A stretch of 64,000 nucleotides of DNA from CAZEAN01 sp964510225 (lineage in GTDB: Bacteria > Planctomycetota > Planctomycetia > Isosphaerales > Isosphaeraceae), in NCBI GenBank assembly GCA_964510225.1, contig CAZEAN010000013.1:7700-71699 (forward strand), in the 5' to 3' direction. The translations under genes and the position numbers were made by a program. The notes under the pieces were generated by a model. That model did no database searches and was not told where the DNA came from. It worked only from the letters and a program-made list of their open reading frames with translations. How positions within the stretch are numbered: position 1 is the first letter of the stretch; every line of letters starts with the position of its first letter. This document shows positions 1 through 8,446 of the stretch, piece after piece.

Positions 1-1161
1 AGCGATCCGAGCCGAAAAATCGGTCGGAAGTGCGAGTGCTTCATCGAGCGAGTTGGTGTGGAGACTCTGAGTGTGCCCTTGGGTCGCCCCCATTGCTTCA
101 ATACACGTGCGGACTACATTATTGTACACGTCTTGAGCTGTTAGGCTCCAACCACTCGTCTGACTATGGGTCCGGAGTGACATACTCTTGAGGTTTTTGG
201 GATCGAATTGTTTGACGATCTTAGCCCAAAGTAAGCGAGCGGCGCGAAGTTTGGCAATCTCCATAAAGATGTCTTTGCCGATCGCCCAGAAGAAAGAGAG
301 GCGGGGTGCGAAGTCGTCAATCCCGAGACCGGCCTCGATTCCAGAGCGGAGGTATTCGAGACCATCGGCGAGGGTGTAACCGAGTTCGAGATCAGCCGTT
401 GCCCCTGCCTCTTGCATGTGGTAGCCACTGATGCTAATGCTATTGAACTTGGGCATCTGGGATGAAGTGTATTGGAAGATGTCCGAGATGACCCGCATGC
501 TGGGCTCAGGTGGATAAATGTATGTGTTCCGGACCATGAACTCCTTGAGGATGTCGTTCTGAATCGTCCCTGCGAGCTTCTCACGGCTGACACCTTGCTC
601 TTCCGCAGCCACAATATAGAGCGCCATGACGGGCAGTACCGCTCCATTCATGGTCATTGAGACGCTAATGTCACCAAGAGGGATTCCATCGAAGAGGATC
701 CGCATATCGAGGATGCTATCGATCGCGACACCGGCCATCCCCACATCGGCACTAACACGAGGATTGTCGGAGTCGTAGCCCCGGTGGGTCGGGAGGTCGA
801 ACGCGACGGAAAGCCCCTTTTGACCAGCAGCGAGATTCCGACGGTAGAAGGCGTTCGATTCTTCCGCTGTCGAGAAGCCGGCGTACTGTCGGACGGTCCA
901 TGGTCGACCGACATACATTGTTGTGTAAGGTCCCCGGATGTAGGGCGGTACCCCAGGGATCGTTTCTAGATGAGCGAGTCCATCGAGATCGGCGGCAGAG
1001 TAAAGCGAGTGAAGGGAGATTTGTTCAGGAGTCTGTCGGGCGAGTTCGTCGATCGATCGACCGGCTTGAGCTTCAGCGGCAGTATGCCAACGACTGAGAT
1101 TGGTGCCTGAAGTTGTACTGGAATTCCACTCAACATCCTTAAAGTTGGCGATCTGACTCAT
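1..1161 (-). CDS. mutB: methylmalonyl-CoA mutase, large subunit (partial, C-terminus beyond window)
   Basis: Reverse-strand reading frame open from ATG at 1161 to the window edge, giving 387 N-terminal residues. It isomerises succinyl-CoA and (R)-methylmalonyl-CoA using adenosylcobalamin. Seen: the substrate-channel segment with TTMY, the VGRPWTVRQYAGFSTAEE block, the FDLPTHRGYDSDNP block and SVSMTMNGAVLP, all hallmarks of the catalytic TIM barrel. The cobalamin domain, if fused, lies outside the window. The start overlaps the stop of the small-subunit gene by ATGA, and a GAGGGGG stretch about 7 bases upstream is a plausible ribosome site. The family assignment is very secure. Whether the protein is the long fused type or the short type with a separate B12 subunit cannot be seen. 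Confidence 0.95.
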   Translation of the reverse strand, partial: MSQIANFKDVEWNSSTTSGTNLSRWHTAAEAQAGRSIDELARQTPEQISLHSLYSAADLDGLAHLETIPGVPPYIRGPYTTMYVGRPWTVRQYAGFSTAEESNAFYRRNLAAGQKGLSVAFDLPTHRGYDSDNPRVSADVGMAGVAIDSILDMRILFDGIPLGDISVSMTMNGAVLPVMALYIVAAEEQGVSREKLAGTIQNDILKEFMVRNTYIYPPEPSMRVISDIFQYTSSQMPKFNSISISGYHMQEAGATADLELGYTLADGLEYLRSGIEAGLGIDDFAPRLSFFWAIGKDIFMEIAKLRAARLLWAKIVKQFDPKNLKSMSLRTHSQTSGWSLTAQDVYNNVVRTCIEAMGATQGHTQSLHTNSLDEALALPTDFSARIA

Positions 1162-3308
1162 TGCAGGGCCCCCTCTTCGCGGAGCAACTCCCGGAGCGTT
1201 CCCAGAACGTCACAGCGGATGAAGATAAATCGGTCCACCCCAGCTGCTCGATATCTTGCTTCGTTTGATCCTGGATTACCTGCAAGAACGATGGTCCGCG
1301 CGCCCGCACTTCGGATAGAACGGGCAAACGACTCAGCCAGCTCATCGTACTTCGGATCCGTCGAGCAGAGGACTGCGATCATGGCACCACTGTGTCGGAA
1401 AGCTTCGGCGGCCGCTACGGGTTCAGTGAAACCGTCGTTGTTGATCTCCTCGAAGCCCCCCGCTTGGAAAAAGTTCAACGCATAGGTTGACCGTGCGATG
1501 AACTCTGCAGGCTTGCCAATGTTCGCGAGGAAGACCTTGGGTCGTGCACCAGTCTTCTCAGTATGATAGTCGGCGGCGTTCCGGAGTTCTTCGAAAGCAG
1601 CAGCGTAGGGGTGGATCGCGAGTGGAGTGCCCCGAGCCGGTTCCCGGTCACCCGTACCATTTGACAGAGCACCGGCAATCTGGCCGAGCGTCGCACCGGC
1701 CCGAGCAGCCCGGACTGCCATTCCTGTGAGTGAACCTGGAGTCCTACTTGGGTTTCTGGCGGTATCGAGGAGGGACTTCAACTCGGCGTCAGCTTTGTGA
1801 TCCCGTCGCCAACGGACGAGACGCGTCGATGCTTCAGTCCGCAGTCGAACGTAGTCGATCCTTGGACGGACGAGGCGTTCCTCACGGACATCAGGGTGTT
1901 CAGACACACCGGTGACAACCATTCTTCGAGTTGCGATGTCCTTTTCGCGTGCTACTTCGACCTCGGCGATTTGCGCCGCAACCCAACCTTCTGTGGCGGC
2001 TTGAATCATTCCTCCTCGGGACTCGACTTGGCGAAGGATTTCCCATGACTTGGCCGCAAGTTGCTCGGTGAGTGTTTCCAGGAACCATGAACCACCTCCC
2101 GGGTCGATCACACGATTCAGGTGCGATTCCTCCTGGAGGATGATCTGCGTATTCCTAGAGAGATTACGGCTGAATTCATCGCTGAGACCGATCGCTGCAT
2201 CCATTGGTACGGTCGTAATTACATCAGCTCCGCCCACAGCAGCGGCAAAACAACAGACAGTGTTCCGGAGCAAGTAGACCCAAGGGTCAACACTGGTGAG
2301 GACACGGCGGCTCGTCCGTGCGCGGAGCTGCATCGTCCGGCCACTATCAGGGTCGCCCCCACATTCCTGAAGGACTCGCGCCCACATGGTCCGTAAGGCC
2401 CTGAGTTTGGCGATCGCTCGAAAGAACTGGGTCCCAATACTAACGCCAAACGCAATTTGCTGGGCTGCGGTATTAACGTCGAGCCCGGCCGCAGTCATTG
2501 CCCTCAAGTACTCTAATCCCGTCGCGATCGCAAATCCGAGGTCCTGGGTGCTAGTGGCCCCCGCGTGGTGGTACGCTCCAGTGCCGATCTCGACCGACGT
2601 TGCATTCGGGTAACGATGAGCGGTCCACACTGCGAGATCGGCGAGTTCCTTGAGAGCGTACTCCAAGGGGACACCGAGTCGCCCCTCACGCATTAAGGCA
2701 CCGAGAGGATCGGCATTGAACGCGCAGCGGACACTCGATGGTTCGATCTCACGAGCTTCGAGCAAGGCCGCCAACACTGCAGCCCCGGGGAGGAATGAAC
2801 CACCGAGATCGATGGAGATCGGAGCAATGTCGAGGCGGACCCCTGCGAGGGTCTGATCGAGGTCGCCCAGCGAGTACACCATGACCCCATCATGTCCGAC
2901 CAGCCCGATCGCTGCGCGGTCGTCGGCATCAAGGCCAGCACAAGCTGCAGCATCGAGGCGAAGCTGGATCGAACTGACACCATGCTCCAAATCCTCAAGG
3001 ATTGCCCGATTCGCTTCGGCCGGGTGGGGGTGCAGGTGCTCCTGGCGGATGTCCCAGCCCCCGAGCGTGTTGCCAAGGAGTTGGTCTCCTCGAGTCAATG
3101 GAGCGAAACCCGGGAATCCGGAGGGGTCGTCCGTCGCATTCCAGTGGGCGTTCGTGTAGAGCGGTTGAATCTCAATCTTCTCAAGGGTCCGGCCGACGAG
3201 TTTTTTCTCGAAGGGTGCCCCCTTAAGTTCCGCCTCGGCATTCCGGCGCCATTGTTCGTAAGAGGCAGGCGGAAAGTCGACTGCGATGTCTAAGTCCTTC
3301 GCGATCAT
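1158..3308 (-). CDS. mutA: methylmalonyl-CoA mutase, small subunit
   Basis: 716 residues from ATG at 3308, the non-catalytic partner of the large mutase subunit in the heterodimer. The N-terminus carries the family start (PPASYEQWRRNAEAELKGAPFEKKL), followed by a degenerate TIM barrel. The C-terminal 130 residues are a B12-domain-like fold starting near PKVFLANIGKPAEF that lacks the DxHxxG cobalamin ligand motif, as expected for this subunit. I prefer ATG 3308 because GGGAG lies 9 bases upstream. An in-frame GTG at 3338 would add 10 residues and sits 2 bases after the stop of the CoA-transferase gene. It overlaps the large subunit gene by four bases, so the two are surely cotranscribed. Confidence 0.93.
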   Translation of the reverse strand: MIAKDLDIAVDFPPASYEQWRRNAEAELKGAPFEKKLVGRTLEKIEIQPLYTNAHWNATDDPSGFPGFAPLTRGDQLLGNTLGGWDIRQEHLHPHPAEANRAILEDLEHGVSSIQLRLDAAACAGLDADDRAAIGLVGHDGVMVYSLGDLDQTLAGVRLDIAPISIDLGGSFLPGAAVLAALLEAREIEPSSVRCAFNADPLGALMREGRLGVPLEYALKELADLAVWTAHRYPNATSVEIGTGAYHHAGATSTQDLGFAIATGLEYLRAMTAAGLDVNTAAQQIAFGVSIGTQFFRAIAKLRALRTMWARVLQECGGDPDSGRTMQLRARTSRRVLTSVDPWVYLLRNTVCCFAAAVGGADVITTVPMDAAIGLSDEFSRNLSRNTQIILQEESHLNRVIDPGGGSWFLETLTEQLAAKSWEILRQVESRGGMIQAATEGWVAAQIAEVEVAREKDIATRRMVVTGVSEHPDVREERLVRPRIDYVRLRTEASTRLVRWRRDHKADAELKSLLDTARNPSRTPGSLTGMAVRAARAGATLGQIAGALSNGTGDREPARGTPLAIHPYAAAFEELRNAADYHTEKTGARPKVFLANIGKPAEFIARSTYALNFFQAGGFEEINNDGFTEPVAAAEAFRHSGAMIAVLCSTDPKYDELAESFARSIRSAGARTIVLAGNPGSNEARYRAAGVDRFIFIRCDVLGTLRELLREEGALQ

Positions 3309-3340
3309 TAGAGCGGACTCCCACAGACGTTCATCCACCG

Positions 3341-4855
3341 TTAGCGTTGGTTAAACTGGGAGAGGTCAAGGTCGGGCAGCATAGCACCTTGTTCGAGGAA
3401 ATTCGAGTGCATCTCGAAGCAACGTTTCAGGTCGTGACGAATGTGCCCCGGTAAACTCGATTCCAGGTACTGGTGCAGATAATCCCGATAGGCGGGGTGA
3501 GCACAATTGTCGATAATCCGACGTGCGCGAGGAACTGGTGCCAGGCCTCGGAGATCGGCGAGGCCTTGATCTGTGACAACGACCTGGACTGAGTGTTCAC
3601 TATGGTCGATGTGAGAGCACATCGGCACGATCGTCGAGGCCTTACCGCCTTTCGCGACTGAGGGGCACATGAAGATCGAGAGATAAGCGTTACGCTCGAA
3701 GTCGCCACTACCTCCCAGTCCATTCATGATCTGACTGCCAAAAAAGTGCGTAGAATTGACGTGCCCTTAGATGTCAATTTGGATCGCCGTGTTGGTGGCG
3801 ATGACTCCTAGGCGTCGCGCGACGCCGGGGTTGTTCGAGATCTCTTGAGGCCGAAGTACGATCCGATGAACAAAATCATCGAAGTGGTCGTACAGCCACT
3901 GCAATTTCTCGTCAGAGAGGGTGAGTGAGCAAGAGCTGGCACCGATGACTCCACCCGACGCGATCAGATCAAGCATCGCATCTTGGAGAACTTCGGTATA
4001 AACCTTGAACTTCGGGAAATCTGGGCTTTCAGCCAGGCCAGCGAGCACGGCATTGCAAACGTTGCCAACACCACTTTGCAACGGGAGAAAGCCACTCGGA
4101 ATCCGACCAGATGCCATCTCGTCGAGCAAAAAGTGAGAGACTAGAGTCGCGATCCGTCGGCTAACATCGTCCGGCGGTGCAAAGCCGCGCCCACCATCTG
4201 ATTCGTCATTCGAAACGACACCAATGACCTTCTTCGGGTCGACCAGTGCGTGTGGTGTGCCAATCTTGTCGAGTGCGTCGTGGATCGGAATCGGATTGCG
4301 GTCTGGTGGAGGAGGGAGCACAACAATGTCGGTCATCTCTCGGAGCCGAGGCGAGTGCCGACTATTCAGTTCGATGATGACACGATCAGCACATTGAAGG
4401 AATGTCGGAGCGTTACCGATGCCAGTGGTCAGGAATACTTTGCCTTCAGGGGTGATCTCAGTCGCTTCGATAATTGCAATGTCGATGGGCCCGAGAAAAC
4501 CTTCAAGAACCATCTGTGAGACGTGGGATAAGTGCATATCGACGAAGTCGACTTTGCCCGAATTGGCGAGCCTTCGCAGAGGAGCTGAGGACAAATATGG
4601 AGCCCGCCAGCTCACTGCTTCCGCATTCCCGAGTTCATCGTCGCAGGCTTCACCCGTCGAAGCACCACTCAATACCCGAACCTGAAACGGCTGTCCTACG
4701 TCGTGGATGGCCCGGGCGCGTCTGGCCAGCGCTCGCGGAACTGCTTTTGGAGATCCTGCTGGGGTAAAACCACCTATACCCAGCATTACACCAGGGGGAA
4801 TCAGTTCAGCAGCTTCTTCTGGTGTTAGTAACGGGAAGGAAGAATTAGCAGCCAT
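3341..4855 (-). pseudogene. acetyl-CoA hydrolase / succinyl-CoA (propionyl-CoA):CoA-transferase, interrupted by one in-frame TAA
   Basis: A full-length family member (about 503 residues) except for one TAA at 3769-3767. The first part (4855-3767, 362 aa) has the N-terminal GIGGF loop, the GVGNVCNAVL loop and the YTEVLQD segment that holds the catalytic glutamate in this family. After the stop the same frame continues GHVNSTHFFGSQ, then MNGLGGSGDFERNAYLSIF to the natural end at 3341. In relatives the interrupted position is tyrosine (D-I-Y-G-N-V-N), so TAT or TAC has become TAA. No frame change is needed. The gene sits just upstream of mutA, which fits CoA transfer between propionyl-CoA and succinate or acetate. 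It could be a real nonsense mutation, a base error, or readthrough; a separate downstream start (ATG 3727) would give only a non-functional half. Confidence 0.85.
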
Positions 4856-6088
4856 CCCAGGTGCATCCTAGAGGGACTGAGTAGAGGGAGCGCCGTCGGA
4901 TTGATTAAGAGGAGAGATCTTGAAGGAGCCGTATGTGGGGCACATTCAAGTCGTTGCTTGGAGGGACATCCTCGTGACGACTAGGTGATTTCAACTTAAT
5001 CCTACTCCAGTGTAAAGTTCCGGATCGCTTTCTCCAAGCGATTCCTTCAGATTCATCGAAATCACAGAGATTAAGTCGGCTGTGCCGAGCGCTGGCTTGG
5101 AAATCAGTCCCAATGTTGATGGCCTTGAGCCTTCAAAGGTCGAGCCGAGAGGTCGAAGTGCTCCGGAAAATAAAACGAACCAGTTTGTGAAAATTGTTAT
5201 GTGGTCGCATGTGAAAATGTAATGAATTTGGTCAAAGATTAAATTGTGTCGTCTTTATGACGTGAGATTCATGTATGTCGCTTTTAAATGTTATGCTTAA
5301 TCGTGGGGAACCCATGGTGAGGGGACCAGTCGAGTATCAGCGAAATAATACACTACTGTGTGGAGGATGATTGACATGCGATGAAGATCTTCAGAAAACC
5401 ACCCTTTTACTTAAGAGTCAAGAGTGTGCGCGATTCTCACGATTGGTCTAGATCGAAAACTGCCTTAGTTTCGTTGATTCTTTAGAACCCTGGCGTCCAG
5501 GGTGATCTGTGGTGAGAGAGGGAATCCTTCCGATGAGTGAGAGGATGGTGGCCACGCCCTTGATCCTGGAGTTCCATCATGATTACGATTCGAACACGAT
5601 CGTTAGTTCTGGTCGACTAATCGGACTACCGACTGGAATTGTTGCTAACGAATCGCTCGTCGTAACAGAGAGGATTTCCCAGGAGTATGAAAGAGCGAAT
5701 CATGTTCGCCTCCATTGCGGTAACAGCACCGGGAGAATCCCTTTGAAGCGTCGTAGTAAAGTTGGAGGGTGGTTCTTCGTGTTGTCGGCCAAGAGTTGAA
5801 GGCGGATATGGTTCTTCTTAGGCTGATGGCTGGAACTTCGGTCAGCGGGTGAAGAAAGTTGTCAACATCACGTCGCCGAGTCAATTGGCGAATGTCTCGG
5901 AGGACTACACAGATCGGTGACTCAGTATGCCGTTAGTTGCAGTCCTCAATTGGCATCATCCAATGGCGGATTGTGCTTTGCAGGATCATTTTATTGATGC
6001 ATCGGCCCAAACAGAAACTGTCGCGTTGCGGGACTCATTGACGCAAAGACGAACCCTGACTCACCAAGAACCGTGGACCGATACGATG
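4856..6088. other. long intergenic region between divergent operons
   Basis: About 1.2 kb separates the leftward mutase operon from the rightward sodium-pump operon, so it must hold both promoters. An A+T-rich patch lies around 5180-5310. A perfect 7-base stem with 3-base loop (ACCCTGG / CCAGGGT) lies at 5487-5503. I saw no cobalamin-riboswitch B12 box. The ORFs that can be opened here look like chance frames with no recognisable domain. Confidence 0.5.
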
Positions 6089-6490
6089 ATGAGAAGACTA
6101 CGAATTACGATCGGTAACAAATCGTACGAGGTGACGGTTGAAGATATTACCGACCCCGGAACACCGCCCCACTCCCCAGCGATTCCACAGCATTCCATCG
6201 AGTCTGTTAGTGCGCATGCTTCGAAACAACAGTCCGAGGGGCAGGTTGATCTTCGGGGAAAAGCCTCCACTCATGTGGCTGGTGCTGTCACAAGTCCGAT
6301 GGCCGGCGGGGTGCTCTCCATCTTGGTTAAGTCTGGGGATCATGTCACTAAAGGGCAAACGTTGGTTGTCCTCGAAGCGATGAAGATGGAAAACCAGATC
6401 ATTGCTCCCGAAGAGGGTACTGTCCAAAGTATCGAAGTCAAGCAGGGACAAATTGTCCAAGAAGGGCAGACCCTCCTTGTGTTGGAGTAA
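6089..6490 (+). CDS. biotin carboxyl carrier subunit of a Na+-pumping decarboxylase
   Basis: 133 residues from ATG 6089 (ATG 6086 is equally possible). The N-terminus RRLRITIGNKSYEVTVE is the usual start of the carrier subunits of methylmalonyl-CoA/oxaloacetate decarboxylases. A Thr/Pro/Ser/Gln linker follows (residues 25-60), then a biotinyl domain with EAMKMEN, the biotin lysine being about Lys99. The frame is open upstream to 5927 but that part has no family resemblance. The gene lies 3 bases before the gamma-subunit gene. By family, the biotin arm carries CO2 from the carboxyltransferase to the membrane beta subunit, where decarboxylation drives Na+ export. The substrate, probably methylmalonyl-CoA given the neighbouring mutase, is inferred. 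Confidence 0.88.
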   Translation: MRRLRITIGNKSYEVTVEDITDPGTPPHSPAIPQHSIESVSAHASKQQSEGQVDLRGKASTHVAGAVTSPMAGGVLSILVKSGDHVTKGQTLVVLEAMKMENQIIAPEEGTVQSIEVKQGQIVQEGQTLLVLE

Positions 6491-6493
6491 GCC

Positions 6494-6898
6494 ATGAAAT
6501 GGGAATCCGGCGCCATCGTACAGTTCGGTCAATTCTCTCTCGATCCCTTGTGGAAGGACATTGGGATCCCACTGGCAATGATGGGAGTTGTTGTGGTGTT
6601 CGTCGCGCTCGGCATGGTGATCGTCCTCATCAACACACTGCCGCGCGTTCTTGAACGATTAAACCTCATTGACTCGGCCCAAACGCCATCGGGTCTCGTG
6701 GAATCACTGTCAGTGTCGACCGACGACGAGATTCCGCCCGAGACACTAGTCGTCATTGCTGCCGCTGTTGAAGAGATGATGCGCCATCCGTATCGGATCG
6801 TGCGCATCAAAGGCATGTCGGCTAACAACATGGGTTGGGTTATGGCTGCCCGGATGCAGCATCATCATTCACATAAGATGCAACGGCCGTCTTCATGA
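6494..6898 (+). CDS. sodium pump decarboxylase, gamma subunit (OadG family)
   Basis: 134 residues with one strong membrane helix (IPLAMMGVVVVFVALGMVIVLI, roughly residues 19-42), then a soluble tail with PPETLVVIAAAVEEMM and a conserved-looking PYRIVRIKG stretch. This is the OadG layout: a small membrane anchor that holds the carboxyltransferase and biotin parts on the beta subunit and, in characterised relatives, binds zinc. The C-terminal histidine run (QHHHSHK) may serve metal binding. It starts 3 bases after the carrier gene and overlaps the beta-subunit gene by ATGA, so the three are one operon. The family call rests on layout and neighbours, because gamma subunits are poorly conserved. 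Confidence 0.8.
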   Translation: MKWESGAIVQFGQFSLDPLWKDIGIPLAMMGVVVVFVALGMVIVLINTLPRVLERLNLIDSAQTPSGLVESLSVSTDDEIPPETLVVIAAAVEEMMRHPYRIVRIKGMSANNMGWVMAARMQHHHSHKMQRPSS

Positions 6899-8043
6899 TT
6901 ATCATTGACTACATTCTTGCCAAAGCAACCCAACTCTACGAAATGACAGCCTTATCCTCAGTCGAGGTGGGCAATGTACTGATGATTGTGATTGGTCTAT
7001 GTTTCGTTTATCTGGCGATCGCGAAGCATTACGAACCACTCCTCTTAGTACCAATCGGTTTTGGGATCATCGTCGGGAACATTCCTTCGGTCGAAGGGAT
7101 GGCGCTCAGTGTCTACGACGAGGGGTCAGTCCTAAGATTCCTTTACTTTGGCGTGGAGAAAGGTGTCTATCCACCTCTTGTCTTCCTAGGGATTGGTGCG
7201 ATGACTGACTTCTCGACGATGCTCTCCAATCCCAAATTGGTCCTCTTGGGTGCCGCTGCTCAGGTCGGAGTTTTTTTGACCTACCTTGGTGCCTTGGTGT
7301 TGATGTTTACGCCGCAAGAAGCGGGAGCCATTGGGATTATCGGTGGTGCTGATGGACCGACAGCGATCTTCCTCTCATCGAGGCTTGCCCCGGAACTCCT
7401 TGGTGCTATTGCGATCGCCGCCTATTCCTACATGGCTCTCGTCCCCGTAATTCAGCCACCTATTATGCGGCTGTTGACCACAAAACGGGAACGACTGATT
7501 CGGATGAAACCATCTCGTATCGTTTCTCGAACCGAGAGGATTGTATTTCCGATCATCGCATTCTTGATCTGTGCGACGCTTGCGCCCGGAGCGATTGTCT
7601 TGATTGGGATGCTCTTTTTCGGCAATCTGATGAAGGAATGTATGGTCACCGACCGACTTGCACTGACCGCAAGGACAGCAATGATCGATATTGTGACAAT
7701 CTTGCTGGGTTTCTGTGTCGGAGCAAGTACGAGTGCGCAGTACTTCTTACAAACGAAGTCGATTTTGATCTTCGCATTGGGGGCTCTATCGTTCTCGATC
7801 GCGACCGCGTGTGGTGTGTTGTTCGCACGGCTGATGAATCTCGTTCTCAAAGAGAAAATCAACCCATTGGTTGGGGCTGCCGGAGTCTCCGCCGTCCCTG
7901 ATTCCGCGCGTGTTGTCCAGATGGTGGGACAGCAAGAAGACCCCTCGAACTTTCTGCTCATGCATGCAATGGCTCCCAATGTTGCTGGGGTCATCGGTTC
8001 TGCTGTCGCAGCGGGTGTTTTGTGGTCTCAGTTGGCCCAGTGA
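6895..8043 (+). CDS. sodium pump decarboxylase, beta subunit (OadB/MmdB family)
   Basis: 382-residue polytopic membrane protein that decarboxylates the carboxybiotin and pumps Na+ out of the cell. Seen: GIGAMTDFSTMLSNP, the GGADGPTAIFLSSRLAPELLGAIAIAAYSYMALVP region with the essential aspartate at about residue 153, PPIMRLLTTKRER, and the C-terminal NPLVGAAGVSAVPDSARVVQ and MHAMAPNVAGVIGSAVAAGV blocks. Length and motifs are typical. It is the last gene of the carrier-gamma-beta operon. The carboxyltransferase (alpha) subunit that should complete the enzyme is not in the window. Together with methylmalonyl-CoA mutase the likeliest reaction is methylmalonyl-CoA to propionyl-CoA. Oxaloacetate or glutaconyl-CoA are alternatives. 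Confidence 0.93.
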   Translation: MIIIDYILAKATQLYEMTALSSVEVGNVLMIVIGLCFVYLAIAKHYEPLLLVPIGFGIIVGNIPSVEGMALSVYDEGSVLRFLYFGVEKGVYPPLVFLGIGAMTDFSTMLSNPKLVLLGAAAQVGVFLTYLGALVLMFTPQEAGAIGIIGGADGPTAIFLSSRLAPELLGAIAIAAYSYMALVPVIQPPIMRLLTTKRERLIRMKPSRIVSRTERIVFPIIAFLICATLAPGAIVLIGMLFFGNLMKECMVTDRLALTARTAMIDIVTILLGFCVGASTSAQYFLQTKSILIFALGALSFSIATACGVLFARLMNLVLKEKINPLVGAAGVSAVPDSARVVQMVGQQEDPSNFLLMHAMAPNVAGVIGSAVAAGVLWSQLAQ

Positions 8044-8446
8044 TTGGTGTAGAAGTCTGATTGAAAGAATCTCTTGAAATGGCCTGGTGTTGTTTCCGAG
8101 CGTCATCGAATCGTGGACTGTTCACTGCGATCACCCTGATGAACTTGAGGGGACCAATATCACCACAACCCCCTGGTCAGCGACGAAACTAACCTGATTC
8201 CGACTCAATCCGGGATGGGAACACCCTCACCAGTGCGATTAAAAAGGAAGTCATCGTTTGTCGATCTTCCAGAGACGATCACGAGAGATTTCTGGGGTAG
8301 GCTGAGCCAATATCCTCCGCCAATCATCTCGGATCTTGATGATGCCTCCGATTTTAGTTACAAGAGGTTAAATCATGAGCCTTCCATGAAGCTAACAGCT
8401 GATGCCTCGATATTGTTTGTGTTTATGTCGATAAATGAGTTAACTT
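8044..8446. other. intergenic region, no gene seen
   Basis: About 400 bases between the beta-subunit gene and the membrane sulfatase-like gene. No convincing terminator hairpin with a T-run, no RNA gene and no ORF with a recognisable domain. The promoter of the next gene presumably lies in the A+T-richer part near 8370-8440. Confidence 0.4.

Noticed and set aside
5509..5799. GTG-started 96-codon ORF upstream of the sodium-pump genes
   Set aside because: No recognisable domain, weak start and no neighbour support; treated as a chance frame in intergenic DNA.
5927..6088. N-terminal extension of the biotin carrier
   Set aside because: The frame is open but the residues do not resemble any carrier protein; the family start MRRLRITIG begins at 6089.
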